64,000 bases of DNA, taken from the NCBI RefSeq assembly GCF_900116225.1, contig NZ_FOZZ01000005.1:220717-284716 (forward strand), read 5' to 3'. The stretch comes from Sphingobacterium wenxiniae (GTDB lineage Bacteria; Bacteroidota; Bacteroidia; Sphingobacteriales; Sphingobacteriaceae). The notes under the pieces were generated by a model. That model saw only the letters and a program-made list of their open reading frames with translations. It had not been told where the DNA came from and ran no database searches. A program made the position numbers and the translations under genes. Every line of letters begins with the position of its first letter. Position 1 is the stretch's first letter. Shown piece after piece: positions 36,345 to 44,648 of the stretch.

Positions 36345-37060
36345 TTAAAATCGAACAACTTTCGAAGTCCTTTGGGAAGCTCCACGTCTTGAAAAACATT
36401 GATCTTCAATTAGAAGGCGGAGAGTGCGTATCCTTAATTGGTCCAAATGGCAGTGGAAAAACGACCTTGATAAAATCTATCCTCGGAATGGTTATCCCAA
36501 GTTCGGGTCGCATCCTTTTTGAGCATAAAAATATACATGGAGCTTGGCAATATCGCCAGGACATTGGCTATATGCCACAGATTGGTGAATATCCGGAAAA
36601 TATGACCATCGGTCAGGTAGTGGACATGATGAAAGATATCCGACGGATGCCGGAAGCAGAGATGGACATGGAGTTGTACGACAAATTCGAGTTGCACCGC
36701 ATGTTGGATAAGCGCATGCGCACTCTTTCTGGCGGAACACGCCAAAAGGTAAGCGCTTGTCTAGCATTTATGTTTAATCCCAAAACATTGATTTTGGATG
36801 AACCTACAGCGGGCTTAGATCCTTTGGCCACGGAAATCCTCAAAGAGAAAATTATCAAAGAAAAACATAAAAACAAGCTGATCCTAATCACCTCCCACGT
36901 ATTGAGCGATTTGGATGATTTGGTCACACAGATTACCTATATGCAGGATGGTCAACTTATTTTCCACAAGACTATTGAGGCCTTGAAAACAGATACCGAT
37001 ACGGATAAGCTCTCTAAAGCTATTGCACAGGTAATGCGCACTGAAGGAGGGTTGAGATGA
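36341..37060 (+). CDS. nosF: NosF ABC transporter ATPase
   Basis: 239 residues. Walker A GPNGSGKTT (about 32-40), signature LSGGTRQKVS (about 127-136), Walker B LILDEPTAGLDP (about 146-157) and the switch His in LITSHV. It hydrolyses ATP for the NosDFY complex. It overlaps both nosD and nosY by 4 bp. Confidence 0.95.
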   Translation: MIKIEQLSKSFGKLHVLKNIDLQLEGGECVSLIGPNGSGKTTLIKSILGMVIPSSGRILFEHKNIHGAWQYRQDIGYMPQIGEYPENMTIGQVVDMMKDIRRMPEAEMDMELYDKFELHRMLDKRMRTLSGGTRQKVSACLAFMFNPKTLILDEPTAGLDPLATEILKEKIIKEKHKNKLILITSHVLSDLDDLVTQITYMQDGQLIFHKTIEALKTDTDTDKLSKAIAQVMRTEGGLR

Positions 37061-37827
37061 ACAATAAAATCATAAAATACGTCATCACCGACTTGCTTCG
37101 AAACCGTACTATACTGGTTTATACATTGGTACTTTTAGCGCTTTCGCTTAGCATCTTTATGATAGAAGACAACACGGACAAAGGCATTGCCAGCTTGCTT
37201 AACATTGTGCTGTTTGTTATTCCTTTGGTCAGCATCGTTTTTTCGACAATCTACCTGTACAACAGCTCCGAATTCATTGCTTTGCTGGTCAGTCAGCCTT
37301 TGAAACGGCAGACGATATGGTTGAGTCTTTTTATAGGGCTGGCAACGGCGATGAGTCTTGCCTTTCTTGTGGGCGTAGGCATCCCTACACTTTTATTCGC
37401 TCCGGGGATTTCCGGTATCACGCTGGTCATTGACGGGTTGCTCTTATCACTTATTTTTGTATCGATCGCCATGTGGACATCCGTCCGAATTCGCGATAAA
37501 GCGAAAGGCATTGGCTTAGCCATCATGCTTTGGTTGTATTTCGCTTTGATATTTGACGCTTTGCTCCTATTTGCACTTTTCCAATTTGCAGACTATCCGA
37601 TCGAAAATCTAATGATAGCCGTATGCATGCTCAACCCAATAGACATCAGCCGTATCTTGATTTTATTACAAATCGATCTTTCTGCCATGATGGGCTACAC
37701 CGGTGCTATTTTCCGAAATTTCTTCGGCACACATTCGGGGATGATTATCACCTTCATCATTATGTTGCTGTGGGCAGCCATACCACTATACTTCTCAACA
37801 CGATTCTTTAAACAAAAAGATTTATAA
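37057..37827 (+). CDS. nosY: NosY ABC transporter permease
   Basis: 256 residues with about six membrane helices (ILVYTLVLLALSLSIFMI, SLLNIVLFVIPLVSIVFS and others), the ABC-2 type permease layout of NosY. SSEFIALLVSQPLKR is a typical cytoplasmic segment. It forms the membrane part of NosDFY. It is the last gene of the operon; a strong hairpin follows directly. Confidence 0.92.
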   Translation: MNNKIIKYVITDLLRNRTILVYTLVLLALSLSIFMIEDNTDKGIASLLNIVLFVIPLVSIVFSTIYLYNSSEFIALLVSQPLKRQTIWLSLFIGLATAMSLAFLVGVGIPTLLFAPGISGITLVIDGLLLSLIFVSIAMWTSVRIRDKAKGIGLAIMLWLYFALIFDALLLFALFQFADYPIENLMIAVCMLNPIDISRILILLQIDLSAMMGYTGAIFRNFFGTHSGMIITFIIMLLWAAIPLYFSTRFFKQKDL

Positions 37828-37873
37828 GAATTATCAGTTTCGATGAGCTTAAGCCCATCGAAACTGAATTCTT
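37826..37873 (+). terminator. Terminator of the nos operon
   Basis: An imperfect 20-bp stem (AAGAATTATCAGTTTCGATG paired with CATCGAAACTGAATTCTT) with an AGCTTAAGC loop begins at the nosY stop codon. Confidence 0.75.
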
Positions 37874-37905
37874 CTGACATCGTTTTGACAGTATATATCC
37901 CCCAC

Positions 37906-37923
37906 TTATGCGTCTACGCATAA
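37906..37923 (+). promoter_or_regulatory. Shared operator, copy 3 (perfect), upstream of the RIC gene
   Basis: TTATGCGTCTACGCATAA: two perfect 8-base arms around CT. Its centre (37914.5) is 29.5 bp from the first base of the -7 box at 37944, exactly as for copies 1 and 2. Confidence 0.75.
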
Positions 37924-37943
37924 AACAAAAACACCATCCCCAC

Positions 37944-37951
37944 TACCTTTG
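37944..37951 (+). promoter_or_regulatory. -7 box of the RIC operon
   Basis: TACCTTTG fits TAnnTTTG and ends 61 bp before the ATG at 38013. There is no -33 TTG; the palindrome takes that place, as in an activator-dependent promoter. Confidence 0.6.
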
Positions 37952-38012
37952 TATAGACGATAGGCGAGGAAAGCCTACTCCATCTTTTTCAACATATTAA
38001 ACACAAAATGTC

Positions 38013-38939
38013 ATGATAAAAACTGCTATACTCGATGTGACCAAAATCGAACCCCGTTTAAAACATCCAACTATTTTTGAGCATTTCGATGCCTTAGAAC
38101 AAGGTGAATCGTTTACCATCCTCAACGACCACGACCCACGTCCGCTATATTATCAGCTATTGGGTGAACGCGGAAATTATTTTCGTTGGGAATATATAGA
38201 ATCCGGTCCGGAATGGTGGCAAGTCGTGATCGCTAAACCCGCAACTGCAGAGAAAGAAGAAACCATCGGTGAAGTAGCAGCTGCCGATATGCGTAAGGCG
38301 GAAAGGTTAAAAAAATTAGGTATAGATTTTTGCTGTGGAGGCAAAATGTCGCTCAAAGATGCCGCGGCTTCTATTGGATTAAGCAAAGAAGAGTTGCAAG
38401 CACAATTGTCGGACGCTGAAAAACAAGAGCCTACACAGCAGGCTTTGCACTTCGATAAATGGGATTTGGCATTTCTTGCCGATTACATCCAGAACGAGCA
38501 CCATAGCTATGTTCGGGAATACGGACCTATCATTGAGCAACTCGCCGACAAAGTTGCCCTTCGCCATGGCAATGAACATCCCGAATTACCACAGCTGGCC
38601 CACAACCTTCATGGCTTCATGTCTGAACTTTATGCACATCTGCAGAAAGAAGAGGAACAATTGTTCCCGGTTACTAGAACTGCTTCTGGCACAAATGCCA
38701 AAGAGGTCATCTCCACTTTGGAAGAATTACAAAAAGAACATGAAGAAGCCGGTGGGGAACTTGTCGAGTTCAGAAAAATAACCCAAGATTACCAACTTCC
38801 GGCCAATGCCTGTAATTCCTACACCTATCTTTACGAGCGTATACAAGCATTCGAGCAGAATCTTTTCCAACACATCCATTTGGAGAACAACATCCTATTC
38901 CCCAAATTAAAATCATCTTATCAGCAACTGCCTAATTAA
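38013..38939 (+). CDS. RIC (ScdA/YtfE-type) iron-sulfur repair di-iron protein fused to DUF2249
   Basis: 308 residues with three parts. A DUF2249 domain (about 1-75, AILDVTKIEPRLKHPTIFEH, GNYFRWEYIESGPEWW) is followed by the ScdA N-terminal domain (about 85-135, RLKKLGIDFCCGGKMSLKDAA, with the conserved CC) and a hemerythrin-like four-helix di-iron domain (about 150-300, HHSYVREYGPIIEQL, HLQKEEEQLFP, HIHLENNILFPKL). RIC proteins repair iron-sulfur clusters after NO or oxidative damage. The promoter has the shared palindrome, linking it to the nos regulon. The next gene follows 6 bp downstream. Confidence 0.9.
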   Translation: MIKTAILDVTKIEPRLKHPTIFEHFDALEQGESFTILNDHDPRPLYYQLLGERGNYFRWEYIESGPEWWQVVIAKPATAEKEETIGEVAAADMRKAERLKKLGIDFCCGGKMSLKDAAASIGLSKEELQAQLSDAEKQEPTQQALHFDKWDLAFLADYIQNEHHSYVREYGPIIEQLADKVALRHGNEHPELPQLAHNLHGFMSELYAHLQKEEEQLFPVTRTASGTNAKEVISTLEELQKEHEEAGGELVEFRKITQDYQLPANACNSYTYLYERIQAFEQNLFQHIHLENNILFPKLKSSYQQLPN

Positions 38940-38945
38940 GCGACA

Positions 38946-39767
38946 ATGATAAAAATTAGTCCCAATACCCGCATATCCGAACTGGTCAAAACCAATAGCG
39001 CAAGTATCGAAGCCATCGCTTCACTGTCCAAACCTTTGGAAAAGCTCAAGAATCCTTTGCTCCGAAAACTTCTGGCAGCACGGGTCAATATAGCGGAAGC
39101 AGCCAAGATTGGCGGATGCTCGCTGTCGGATTTCAAGCGGGTATTGGAACCTTTAGGCTTTTCTTTAGCCATCGAATCCCCGGAAGAGGATACCGACACC
39201 AATGCGACAAATCTATTGCCCGATTGGTGTGTGAATAATCCTGTAGTGAAGATGGATGTCCGTCAAGGCATTGCAGAAGGGAATGATCCGCTGAAAGAAA
39301 TACTCACAAGCTACCGACAGTTGCAAGAAGGACAGGTACTTTGTATCATCAACAACTTTATTCCTTCACCATTAATCTCCTTATTAGAGAAAAAAGGAGC
39401 ACAATCCTTTACACACACAATCGATCAGGAAGAATATCACAGTTATTTCCTTAAGAAAGGCATCAACAGCAAACTACAAAAAGAAACTCCTTCCCTATCC
39501 ATGATGAATTTGGAAGAATTTGAATTTTTACTCGACAGCTACTTACCTGATGATACTGTCAGACTCGATGTACGGGAACTGCCCATGCCACAGCCTATGG
39601 AACGTATCTTGGAGACTTTATCCACACTGGAAGAAGGCCAGGCACTATACGTGCGGCATCAGCGTGTGCCGTTACACTTGTTGGAAGCATTGCAAACAGA
39701 TAATTTTGCCGTACATCTCTGTGTCAAGGAGGAAGTCGATGTAAGGTTATTCATTCATCACATATAA
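38946..39767 (+). CDS. DUF1858 plus two DUF2249 domains
   Basis: 273 residues. A DUF1858 domain (about 1-78: ISPNTRISELVKTNSASIEAI, AKIGGCSLSDFKRVLEPLG) precedes two DUF2249 units (about 98-160, MDVRQGIAEGNDPLKEILTS; about 205-272, LDVRELPMPQPMERILETLS). Both domain types recur near NO-handling proteins. DUF2249 belongs to the TusA-like fold group, but neither copy shows the catalytic Cys of TusA. It is co-transcribed with the RIC gene and precedes the oxidase-like gene by 1 bp. A part in NO or redox sensing or repair is inferred. Confidence 0.75.
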   Translation: MIKISPNTRISELVKTNSASIEAIASLSKPLEKLKNPLLRKLLAARVNIAEAAKIGGCSLSDFKRVLEPLGFSLAIESPEEDTDTNATNLLPDWCVNNPVVKMDVRQGIAEGNDPLKEILTSYRQLQEGQVLCIINNFIPSPLISLLEKKGAQSFTHTIDQEEYHSYFLKKGINSKLQKETPSLSMMNLEEFEFLLDSYLPDDTVRLDVRELPMPQPMERILETLSTLEEGQALYVRHQRVPLHLLEALQTDNFAVHLCVKEEVDVRLFIHHI

Positions 39768-39768
39768 C

Positions 39769-41049
39769 ATGGCCGATATATTTGTCAACAAAGCACCCAA
39801 AGAATATGTCGTTGTTCCATTTTTCGGCACAGCGGCACTCTTTTTTTTATTGCTCTGCCTACTCCTTTGTTTCTCGGCGAAGGAAATTACAGGCCACTAT
39901 TTTAATCCGCATATCTTAGCTATTGTCCATACTGCTGCTCTGGGCTGGGGAACTATGGTCATCATGGGCGCTGCCTATCAGCTTTTGCCCGTAATCTGTG
40001 AGAACGAACTCGTCAGTCCACGGATGGCGTTCCTGTCGTATCTGTTTCTCACCATTGGTACTTGTATATTAGTATACTGCTTCTGGACATTTCGCACCGA
40101 TTGGCTGATGATGGTAGCCGGAAGCAGCATCGTCTTGAGTAGTTATTTCTACGCCTATATCATCTACCGCACCGCAACGGATGCCAATAAATCACCAATT
40201 TATCAGTATTTTTTGCTGATATCTGCGTTATGGTTATGCTTTACGACTACAGTCGGAATACTGTTGGTCATTAACCTTTCCTATACCTTTATTCCCCGGA
40301 ATCATATAGATGTCCTCAAACTGCATGCGCACGCTGGTATCGTGGGGTGGTTTTTACTACTGATATGTGGCGTAGGCGCAAAGCTTATCCCCATGTTTCT
40401 CTTGGGCAAATCAAAAAAAACAATTCTGCTTTATGTCGCGCTTATCCTTCAAAATTTAGGTCTTATCTTATTTTTGGTTGATGGTTATTTCAATCCAATG
40501 GGCGGACGAATGCTTATCTACGGTGCGTTGATTGCCTTAGGCACCATCTGTTGGTTAATATATCTTGCCGACACCTACCAGCACAGAGCTCGTAAAAAAG
40601 TAGATGTCCCAATGCGGCATGCGGCATTTTCAATAGGTAGTAAGATATTAGCATTCGGTATGATTCCCGTCATCCTCCTTAATCCACAGACCAAATGGAT
40701 AGCCTTATACGGCACGTTAATTTTTCTAGGCTGGATTACGGCACTGATTTTAGGTAAAACTTTTAAAACCTTACCTTTCATTGTCTGGAACCAACGCTAT
40801 AAAAACCTAAACGGCAAGCTAAAAATCCCAATGCCCAAGCAACTGTATAGTGAGGAAGTAGTCAAAATCCAATATTATCTTTATAGCATAGCCATTGTCC
40901 TCTTGTGTCTCGGTATTGCATTGGACTCATCTCTTTTATTGCAATACACAGGAATACTTTGGGTTTTAGTCGCTGTACTGTATGTCTATAACGTCTTCCG
41001 TATTATTTTTCACAAAACGACTCTCCATCATGAAAATAGCACTAACTGA
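39769..41049 (+). CDS. Heme-copper-oxidase-I/NnrS-like membrane protein
   Basis: 426 residues with about 12 membrane helices. His-containing helices, ILAIVHTAALGWGTMVIMGAA (about 48-68) and LKLHAHAGIVGWFLLLICGV (about 185-203), follow the HxxxxGW style of NnrS and oxidase subunit I. NnrS proteins bind heme and copper and ease NO stress. It starts 1 bp after the DUF1858/DUF2249 gene and its end overlaps the DUF59 gene by 20 bp, so the RIC operon has at least four genes. It is distinct from the similar protein at 28959-30203. Confidence 0.72.
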   Translation: MADIFVNKAPKEYVVVPFFGTAALFFLLLCLLLCFSAKEITGHYFNPHILAIVHTAALGWGTMVIMGAAYQLLPVICENELVSPRMAFLSYLFLTIGTCILVYCFWTFRTDWLMMVAGSSIVLSSYFYAYIIYRTATDANKSPIYQYFLLISALWLCFTTTVGILLVINLSYTFIPRNHIDVLKLHAHAGIVGWFLLLICGVGAKLIPMFLLGKSKKTILLYVALILQNLGLILFLVDGYFNPMGGRMLIYGALIALGTICWLIYLADTYQHRARKKVDVPMRHAAFSIGSKILAFGMIPVILLNPQTKWIALYGTLIFLGWITALILGKTFKTLPFIVWNQRYKNLNGKLKIPMPKQLYSEEVVKIQYYLYSIAIVLLCLGIALDSSLLLQYTGILWVLVAVLYVYNVFRIIFHKTTLHHENSTN

Positions 41050-41359
41050 TGCCTTTGCACAAGAGAAAATCAGAGCAAACCATGCACTGATACAGGTTAT
41101 TGATCCCGAGCTCAATATCAATATCATTGATTTAGGCTTGGTATACGGACTCGATTTCACCATACCAAACAGAATAACAGTGACAATGACACTCTCCACC
41201 CCACATTGTCCTTTGGGGGATGCCATAGAAAGCGGAGTGACAAATGCATTGGGAAAAGTATTTCCTGACTATCAGGTCGACATCCAATTGGTCTGGGAAC
41301 CGGAATGGAGCATAGATCTTGTCAGCGAAGCTGGGAAGGAACAGTTGGGAATTAAATAG
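41030..41359 (+). CDS. DUF59/MIP18-family metal-sulfur cluster assembly protein
   Basis: 109 residues from the ATG at 41030 (MKIALTDAFAQEKIRA). It contains ALIQVIDPELNINIIDLGLVYGL, the DPE...DLGLV hallmark of the family (SufT, PaaD), then VTMTLSTPHCPLGDAI with the conserved TxxHCP-like Cys. These proteins help insert or mature Fe-S clusters. The frame is open to 40982, but the shorter start fits the family. It is the last gene of the RIC operon. The convergent MocR gene ends 5 bp away. Confidence 0.85.
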   Translation: MKIALTDAFAQEKIRANHALIQVIDPELNINIIDLGLVYGLDFTIPNRITVTMTLSTPHCPLGDAIESGVTNALGKVFPDYQVDIQLVWEPEWSIDLVSEAGKEQLGIK

Positions 41360-41364
41360 GATAA

Positions 41365-42786
41365 TCACAGTATTTCAGCCAAAGCTATAATTCCCTCTTC
41401 CAGTTCTTTTTCAGAAAGCGAGCCATAGCCCAATCTTATACCGTTTACAGTTTCAGCAAAGCTATATGTATCAGGCGTAATGATTTTGATGCCCTTGTTT
41501 TTTAGTGTTTGGGAAACCTGCGACCAATCTATTTGCGTATTAGGAACAATCCAAAAAGCCAATCCACCTTCGGGAATTGCATAGGTTGCTTTGCTTTTGA
41601 TATGTTTATTCAGTACAGTTGCCATAAAATCCCTTTTGGCTTTGTAGTGGTTCGTTGCTTTTTTGATATGTCGTTTTATTGTGCCGTCTTTGATAAGTTG
41701 TAAAACCGCCTGTTCCATTATGCTGTCGCCCTGTACATCAATAATTTTCCGCAAACTGCCTACCTTTTCTATCAAGGCATCATCATTGCTCGCCAAATAA
41801 CCGATACGCAGAGCAGGAGCTACAACTTTACTCATTGTGCCGACATAAACATAGTTTTTCAGTTCCGTAAAGCTGGACAACGGTAATACAGGACGATAAC
41901 CAAAATGAAACTCATTGTCATAATCATCCTCAATAATCGTAAAGCCGTATTCGTTGGAAAGCCGTATCAACTCTAATCTTCTTTTCAAACTCAATGTTAC
42001 GGTAGTCGGATATTGGCGGTGTGGTGTAACGTAAATTGCCTTTATCTTTTTGCCTGATTTCAGATAAGAAACAACATCATCTATCAGCAAACCGTCTTTA
42101 TCTACACTTGCAGGCAACAATTTTGCCCCTGTATTCTCAAACGCAGACCAAGCAGGTTTATAACCGGGATTTTCAACGATTACATAATCATTTTTTGTAA
42201 ACAAGTATTGAGCCGTCAGATACATTGCCATTTGACTACCACGAGTGATACAGATATTTTGTTCATTGACCTGCATTCCTCTTTGATGATTGAGCATTTG
42301 AACAATAGATTTTCTAAATTCCAAACCGCCCAATTCATTACCGTAACCAACCATTTGCCACCGGGCTTTTAGGTTGAATATCTGACGGTAAGCCCTTGCC
42401 AATTCTGTAATGGGAGCAATTTTGCTATCTGGGCTTCCATCATCAAACTGCAAATGATAATGGCTGTGCATTGTGCTTTTTGGGGTAGAAACTACACGAT
42501 TGCTTTTCTGCACTTCCTTAAAATCGGGCAATGTATCAGCAATAAAAGTGCCTTGTCTTTCTTTGGAAATCACCCAACCCTCAATAATCAGTACATTAAG
42601 AGCTTCCACAACGGTATTCCGATTGACCTTTAAAAGCTGTGCAAGGTTTCTACTGCCGGGCAGGGCATCGCCTGCCTTTAATCTCCCAGAATGAATATCT
42701 TTTATAATGGCATCGGCTATTTGCAGGTAAACGGCTTTATCCGATTTTTCATCTAACTGTATTTCAAATTTCCAACCTCTTAACAT
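41365..42786 (-). CDS. MocR/GntR-type transcriptional regulator with aminotransferase-like domain
   Basis: 473 residues. An N-terminal winged HTH of GntR type (about 10-78, AVYLQIADAIIKDIHSGRLKAGDALPGSRNLAQLLKVN quoted in part) is joined to a fold-type I aminotransferase-like domain (about 110-470). The latter has the PLP lysine in VGTMSKVVAPALRIGYL and IIEDDYDNEF. MocR proteins (GabR, PdxR, TauR) sense PLP or amino compounds and bind direct repeats. Here such repeats abut its start codon and recur before 45084, so it probably controls itself, the cupin gene and the GNAT gene. Confidence 0.92.
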   Translation of the reverse strand: MLRGWKFEIQLDEKSDKAVYLQIADAIIKDIHSGRLKAGDALPGSRNLAQLLKVNRNTVVEALNVLIIEGWVISKERQGTFIADTLPDFKEVQKSNRVVSTPKSTMHSHYHLQFDDGSPDSKIAPITELARAYRQIFNLKARWQMVGYGNELGGLEFRKSIVQMLNHQRGMQVNEQNICITRGSQMAMYLTAQYLFTKNDYVIVENPGYKPAWSAFENTGAKLLPASVDKDGLLIDDVVSYLKSGKKIKAIYVTPHRQYPTTVTLSLKRRLELIRLSNEYGFTIIEDDYDNEFHFGYRPVLPLSSFTELKNYVYVGTMSKVVAPALRIGYLASNDDALIEKVGSLRKIIDVQGDSIMEQAVLQLIKDGTIKRHIKKATNHYKAKRDFMATVLNKHIKSKATYAIPEGGLAFWIVPNTQIDWSQVSQTLKNKGIKIITPDTYSFAETVNGIRLGYGSLSEKELEEGIIALAEIL

Positions 42787-42822
42787 CTGGACTATTAACT
42801 TTTATAAAAACTGTATCATTAT
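42787..42822 (+). promoter_or_regulatory. Candidate MocR operator, copy 1 (24-bp-spaced direct repeats)
   Basis: CTGGACTATTAA (42787-42798) and CTGTATCATTAT (42811-42822) are related 12-mers 24 bp apart, directly beside the MocR start codon. The first lies 54 bp from the -7 box at 42841. An inverted partner AGTCCA at 42826-42831 is present only here and could serve the divergent MocR promoter. Confidence 0.65.
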
Positions 42823-42840
42823 AACAGTCCAAAGTTACAA

Positions 42841-42848
42841 TACTTTTG
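42841..42848 (+). promoter_or_regulatory. -7 box of the cupin operon
   Basis: TACTTTTG followed by TATC; the 12 bases TACTTTTGTATC recur exactly at 45053-45064. It ends 37 bp before the ATG at 42886. Confidence 0.6.
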
Positions 42849-42885
42849 TATCGCAATAATGCAATAACAATAAAATTTTTCAATT

Positions 42886-43386
42886 ATGTCAAAATTAGAA
42901 ACAGCGACAGAAGTAAAAAAATCTATCCACGCAGAGCAAAAACAATTCAGCTCCAAAGACTTTCATCAGACGTTTGCAAGACCAACGTATGTGAAGCCCT
43001 CACACGTTATTCACAAAAACGTTGAAAATGCAGGTGTACACAATCAGTTTTCGGAAGAAAGAAAACACCCTGTTTTCTTTGTGGACTTGCCGAGCAAAAG
43101 CGTAAGTATGACCATCGGAGGTTTATTGCCGGGACAGAAAACACACCTGCACCGCCATACCTACGAAACCGTTTTGTATGTCATCGAGGGCAAAGGTTGG
43201 TCACGAGTAGAAGATGAAATCGTGGAATGGGAAGCGGGCGATGCAGTCTATATTCCGTCTTGGGCTTGGCATCAGCACCAAAACACAAGTGAAACCGAAA
43301 ATGCAAAATACATAGCTTGCGAAAATGCACCTCAACTGCAAAACTTGGGTGTGGCATTGCGTGAAGAAGAGGGCAGAGATTTTTAA
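42886..43386 (+). CDS. Cupin-domain protein
   Basis: 166 residues with one cupin barrel at about 75-155. The metal motif is THLHRHTYETVLYVIEG (HxHx(4)E style) and the second motif PSWAWHQHQN. Similar single-domain cupins resemble ring-cleaving or isomerising dioxygenase domains, but nothing here fixes a substrate. It is the first gene after the MocR-type promoter and is followed 21 bp downstream by the DapA-like gene. Confidence 0.85.
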   Translation: MSKLETATEVKKSIHAEQKQFSSKDFHQTFARPTYVKPSHVIHKNVENAGVHNQFSEERKHPVFFVDLPSKSVSMTIGGLLPGQKTHLHRHTYETVLYVIEGKGWSRVEDEIVEWEAGDAVYIPSWAWHQHQNTSETENAKYIACENAPQLQNLGVALREEEGRDF

Positions 43387-43407
43387 CTTTTAAAAACAGG
43401 ACAATAA

Positions 43408-44307
43408 ATGAACAAAGTACCATTTAAAGGTGTAATTGCTTACCCTGTTACACCATTTGACGACAACGAGAACATTGATATTCCGTTATTCCAAAAACAA
43501 GTAGAACGTTTGGTTACGGTAGGTTCTCACGGAATTGCCCCATTGGGAAGCACAGGCGTAATGCCTTACCTTAACGATGCTGAAAAAGAGGCATTGACCG
43601 AAACCTGCATACAACAGGTAGCCGATAGAGTACCTACATTGGTCGGTGTTTCTAACCTTACCACAGAGAAAACTGTTTACCACGCACAGTTTGCCGAGAA
43701 AGCAGGTGCAACGGCAGTAATGATTATCCCGATGAGCTATTGGAAACTGACCGATGACGAAATCGTAAAGCACTATGATGCCGTAGCATCCAAGATTTCC
43801 ATTCCGATAATGGCATACAACAATCCCGCAACAGGTGGCGTGGATATGTCGCCTGCATTATTGAAACGCCTGTTGGAAATTCCAAATGTTACGATGATAA
43901 AGGAAAGTTCGGGCGACATTCAACGTATGCACTATTTAAGAAAAGAATTGGGCGAAGAAGTAGCTTTTTTCAATGGTTCTAATCCATTGGCATTGTCTGC
44001 ATTTTCGGCAGGTGCAAGAGGTTGGTGTACCGCAGCACCTAACCTGATACCCGAGCTCAATATTGCTCTTTACGATGCCGTACAGGAAAACGATTTGGAA
44101 AAAGCCCAACGGATATTTTACAAACAGATTGATTTGTTGAAATTCATTGTAGCCAAAGGTTTGCCACGCTCCATAAAGGCAGGATTAGATTTGCTGGGTG
44201 TCGGCGGTGGAGGTTTTAAAAGCCCTTTGAAACCACTTAATGAAAGTGAAATAGCGGAATTAGATAGCATACTTTCAGTTGTTGAAAACGAAGTTTATCA
44301 GTATTAA
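43408..44307 (+). CDS. Dihydrodipicolinate synthase/N-acetylneuraminate lyase family aldolase
   Basis: 299 residues, full-length TIM-barrel. The Schiff-base lysine is in VTMIKESSGDIQRM, the YNNP tyrosine in IMAYNNPATGG, and the GxxG loop is APLGSTGVMPYL. The family's GxxGE has Val in place of Glu, so it is probably not a housekeeping DapA. The reaction is likely pyruvate- or oxo-acid-type aldol cleavage or condensation, substrate unknown. It lies in a row with the cupin and the small redox proteins, suggesting catabolism of an aromatic or amino compound. Confidence 0.85.
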   Translation: MNKVPFKGVIAYPVTPFDDNENIDIPLFQKQVERLVTVGSHGIAPLGSTGVMPYLNDAEKEALTETCIQQVADRVPTLVGVSNLTTEKTVYHAQFAEKAGATAVMIIPMSYWKLTDDEIVKHYDAVASKISIPIMAYNNPATGGVDMSPALLKRLLEIPNVTMIKESSGDIQRMHYLRKELGEEVAFFNGSNPLALSAFSAGARGWCTAAPNLIPELNIALYDAVQENDLEKAQRIFYKQIDLLKFIVAKGLPRSIKAGLDLLGVGGGGFKSPLKPLNESEIAELDSILSVVENEVYQY

Positions 44308-44330
44308 CCATCATTCTAAAACAAAGTAAA

Positions 44331-44561
44331 ATGGCAAAAGCAATTTTTTATCACGCAGGTTGTCCTGTATGCGTAAGTGCAGCAAAGGACATTTTAAATC
44401 TCATACCTGAAAATGAGGTTGAAGTAATCCATTTGGGAGCGGACAAATCAAAAGTAAAAGATGCAGAAAGTGCAGGTGTAAAATCTGTTCCTGCATTGGT
44501 TTTGTCTAACGGCAATGTGTTACATATCAACTTTGGGGCTTCAATAGAAGATTTAAAGTAA
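44331..44561 (+). CDS. Small thioredoxin/glutaredoxin-like CPVC protein
   Basis: 76 residues with AIFYHAGCPVCVSAAKDIL (CPVC at 11-14) and the cis-proline region VKSVPALVLSNG, a minimal thioredoxin fold. It is a thiol-disulfide exchanger or thiol carrier in the cytoplasm. It is in the cupin/DapA operon, and a hairpin follows directly, so it may be the last gene of the first segment. Confidence 0.85.
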   Translation: MAKAIFYHAGCPVCVSAAKDILNLIPENEVEVIHLGADKSKVKDAESAGVKSVPALVLSNGNVLHINFGASIEDLK

Positions 44562-44570
44562 CCAAAATCT

Positions 44571-44605
44571 CAAAGCCCGAAAGCAGTAAAAGCTTTTGGG
44601 CTTTG
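44571..44605 (+). terminator. Hairpin after the CPVC gene
   Basis: Arms CAAAGCCCGAAAGC and GCTTTTGGGCTTTG (14 bp with one G-T pair) around AGTAAAA. There is no long T tract after it, so it may end or attenuate the cupin transcript. Confidence 0.6.
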
Positions 44606-44648
44606 TAAATTATTGTTTCAGAAATAAGTTAAAATAAGTAAATATAAT

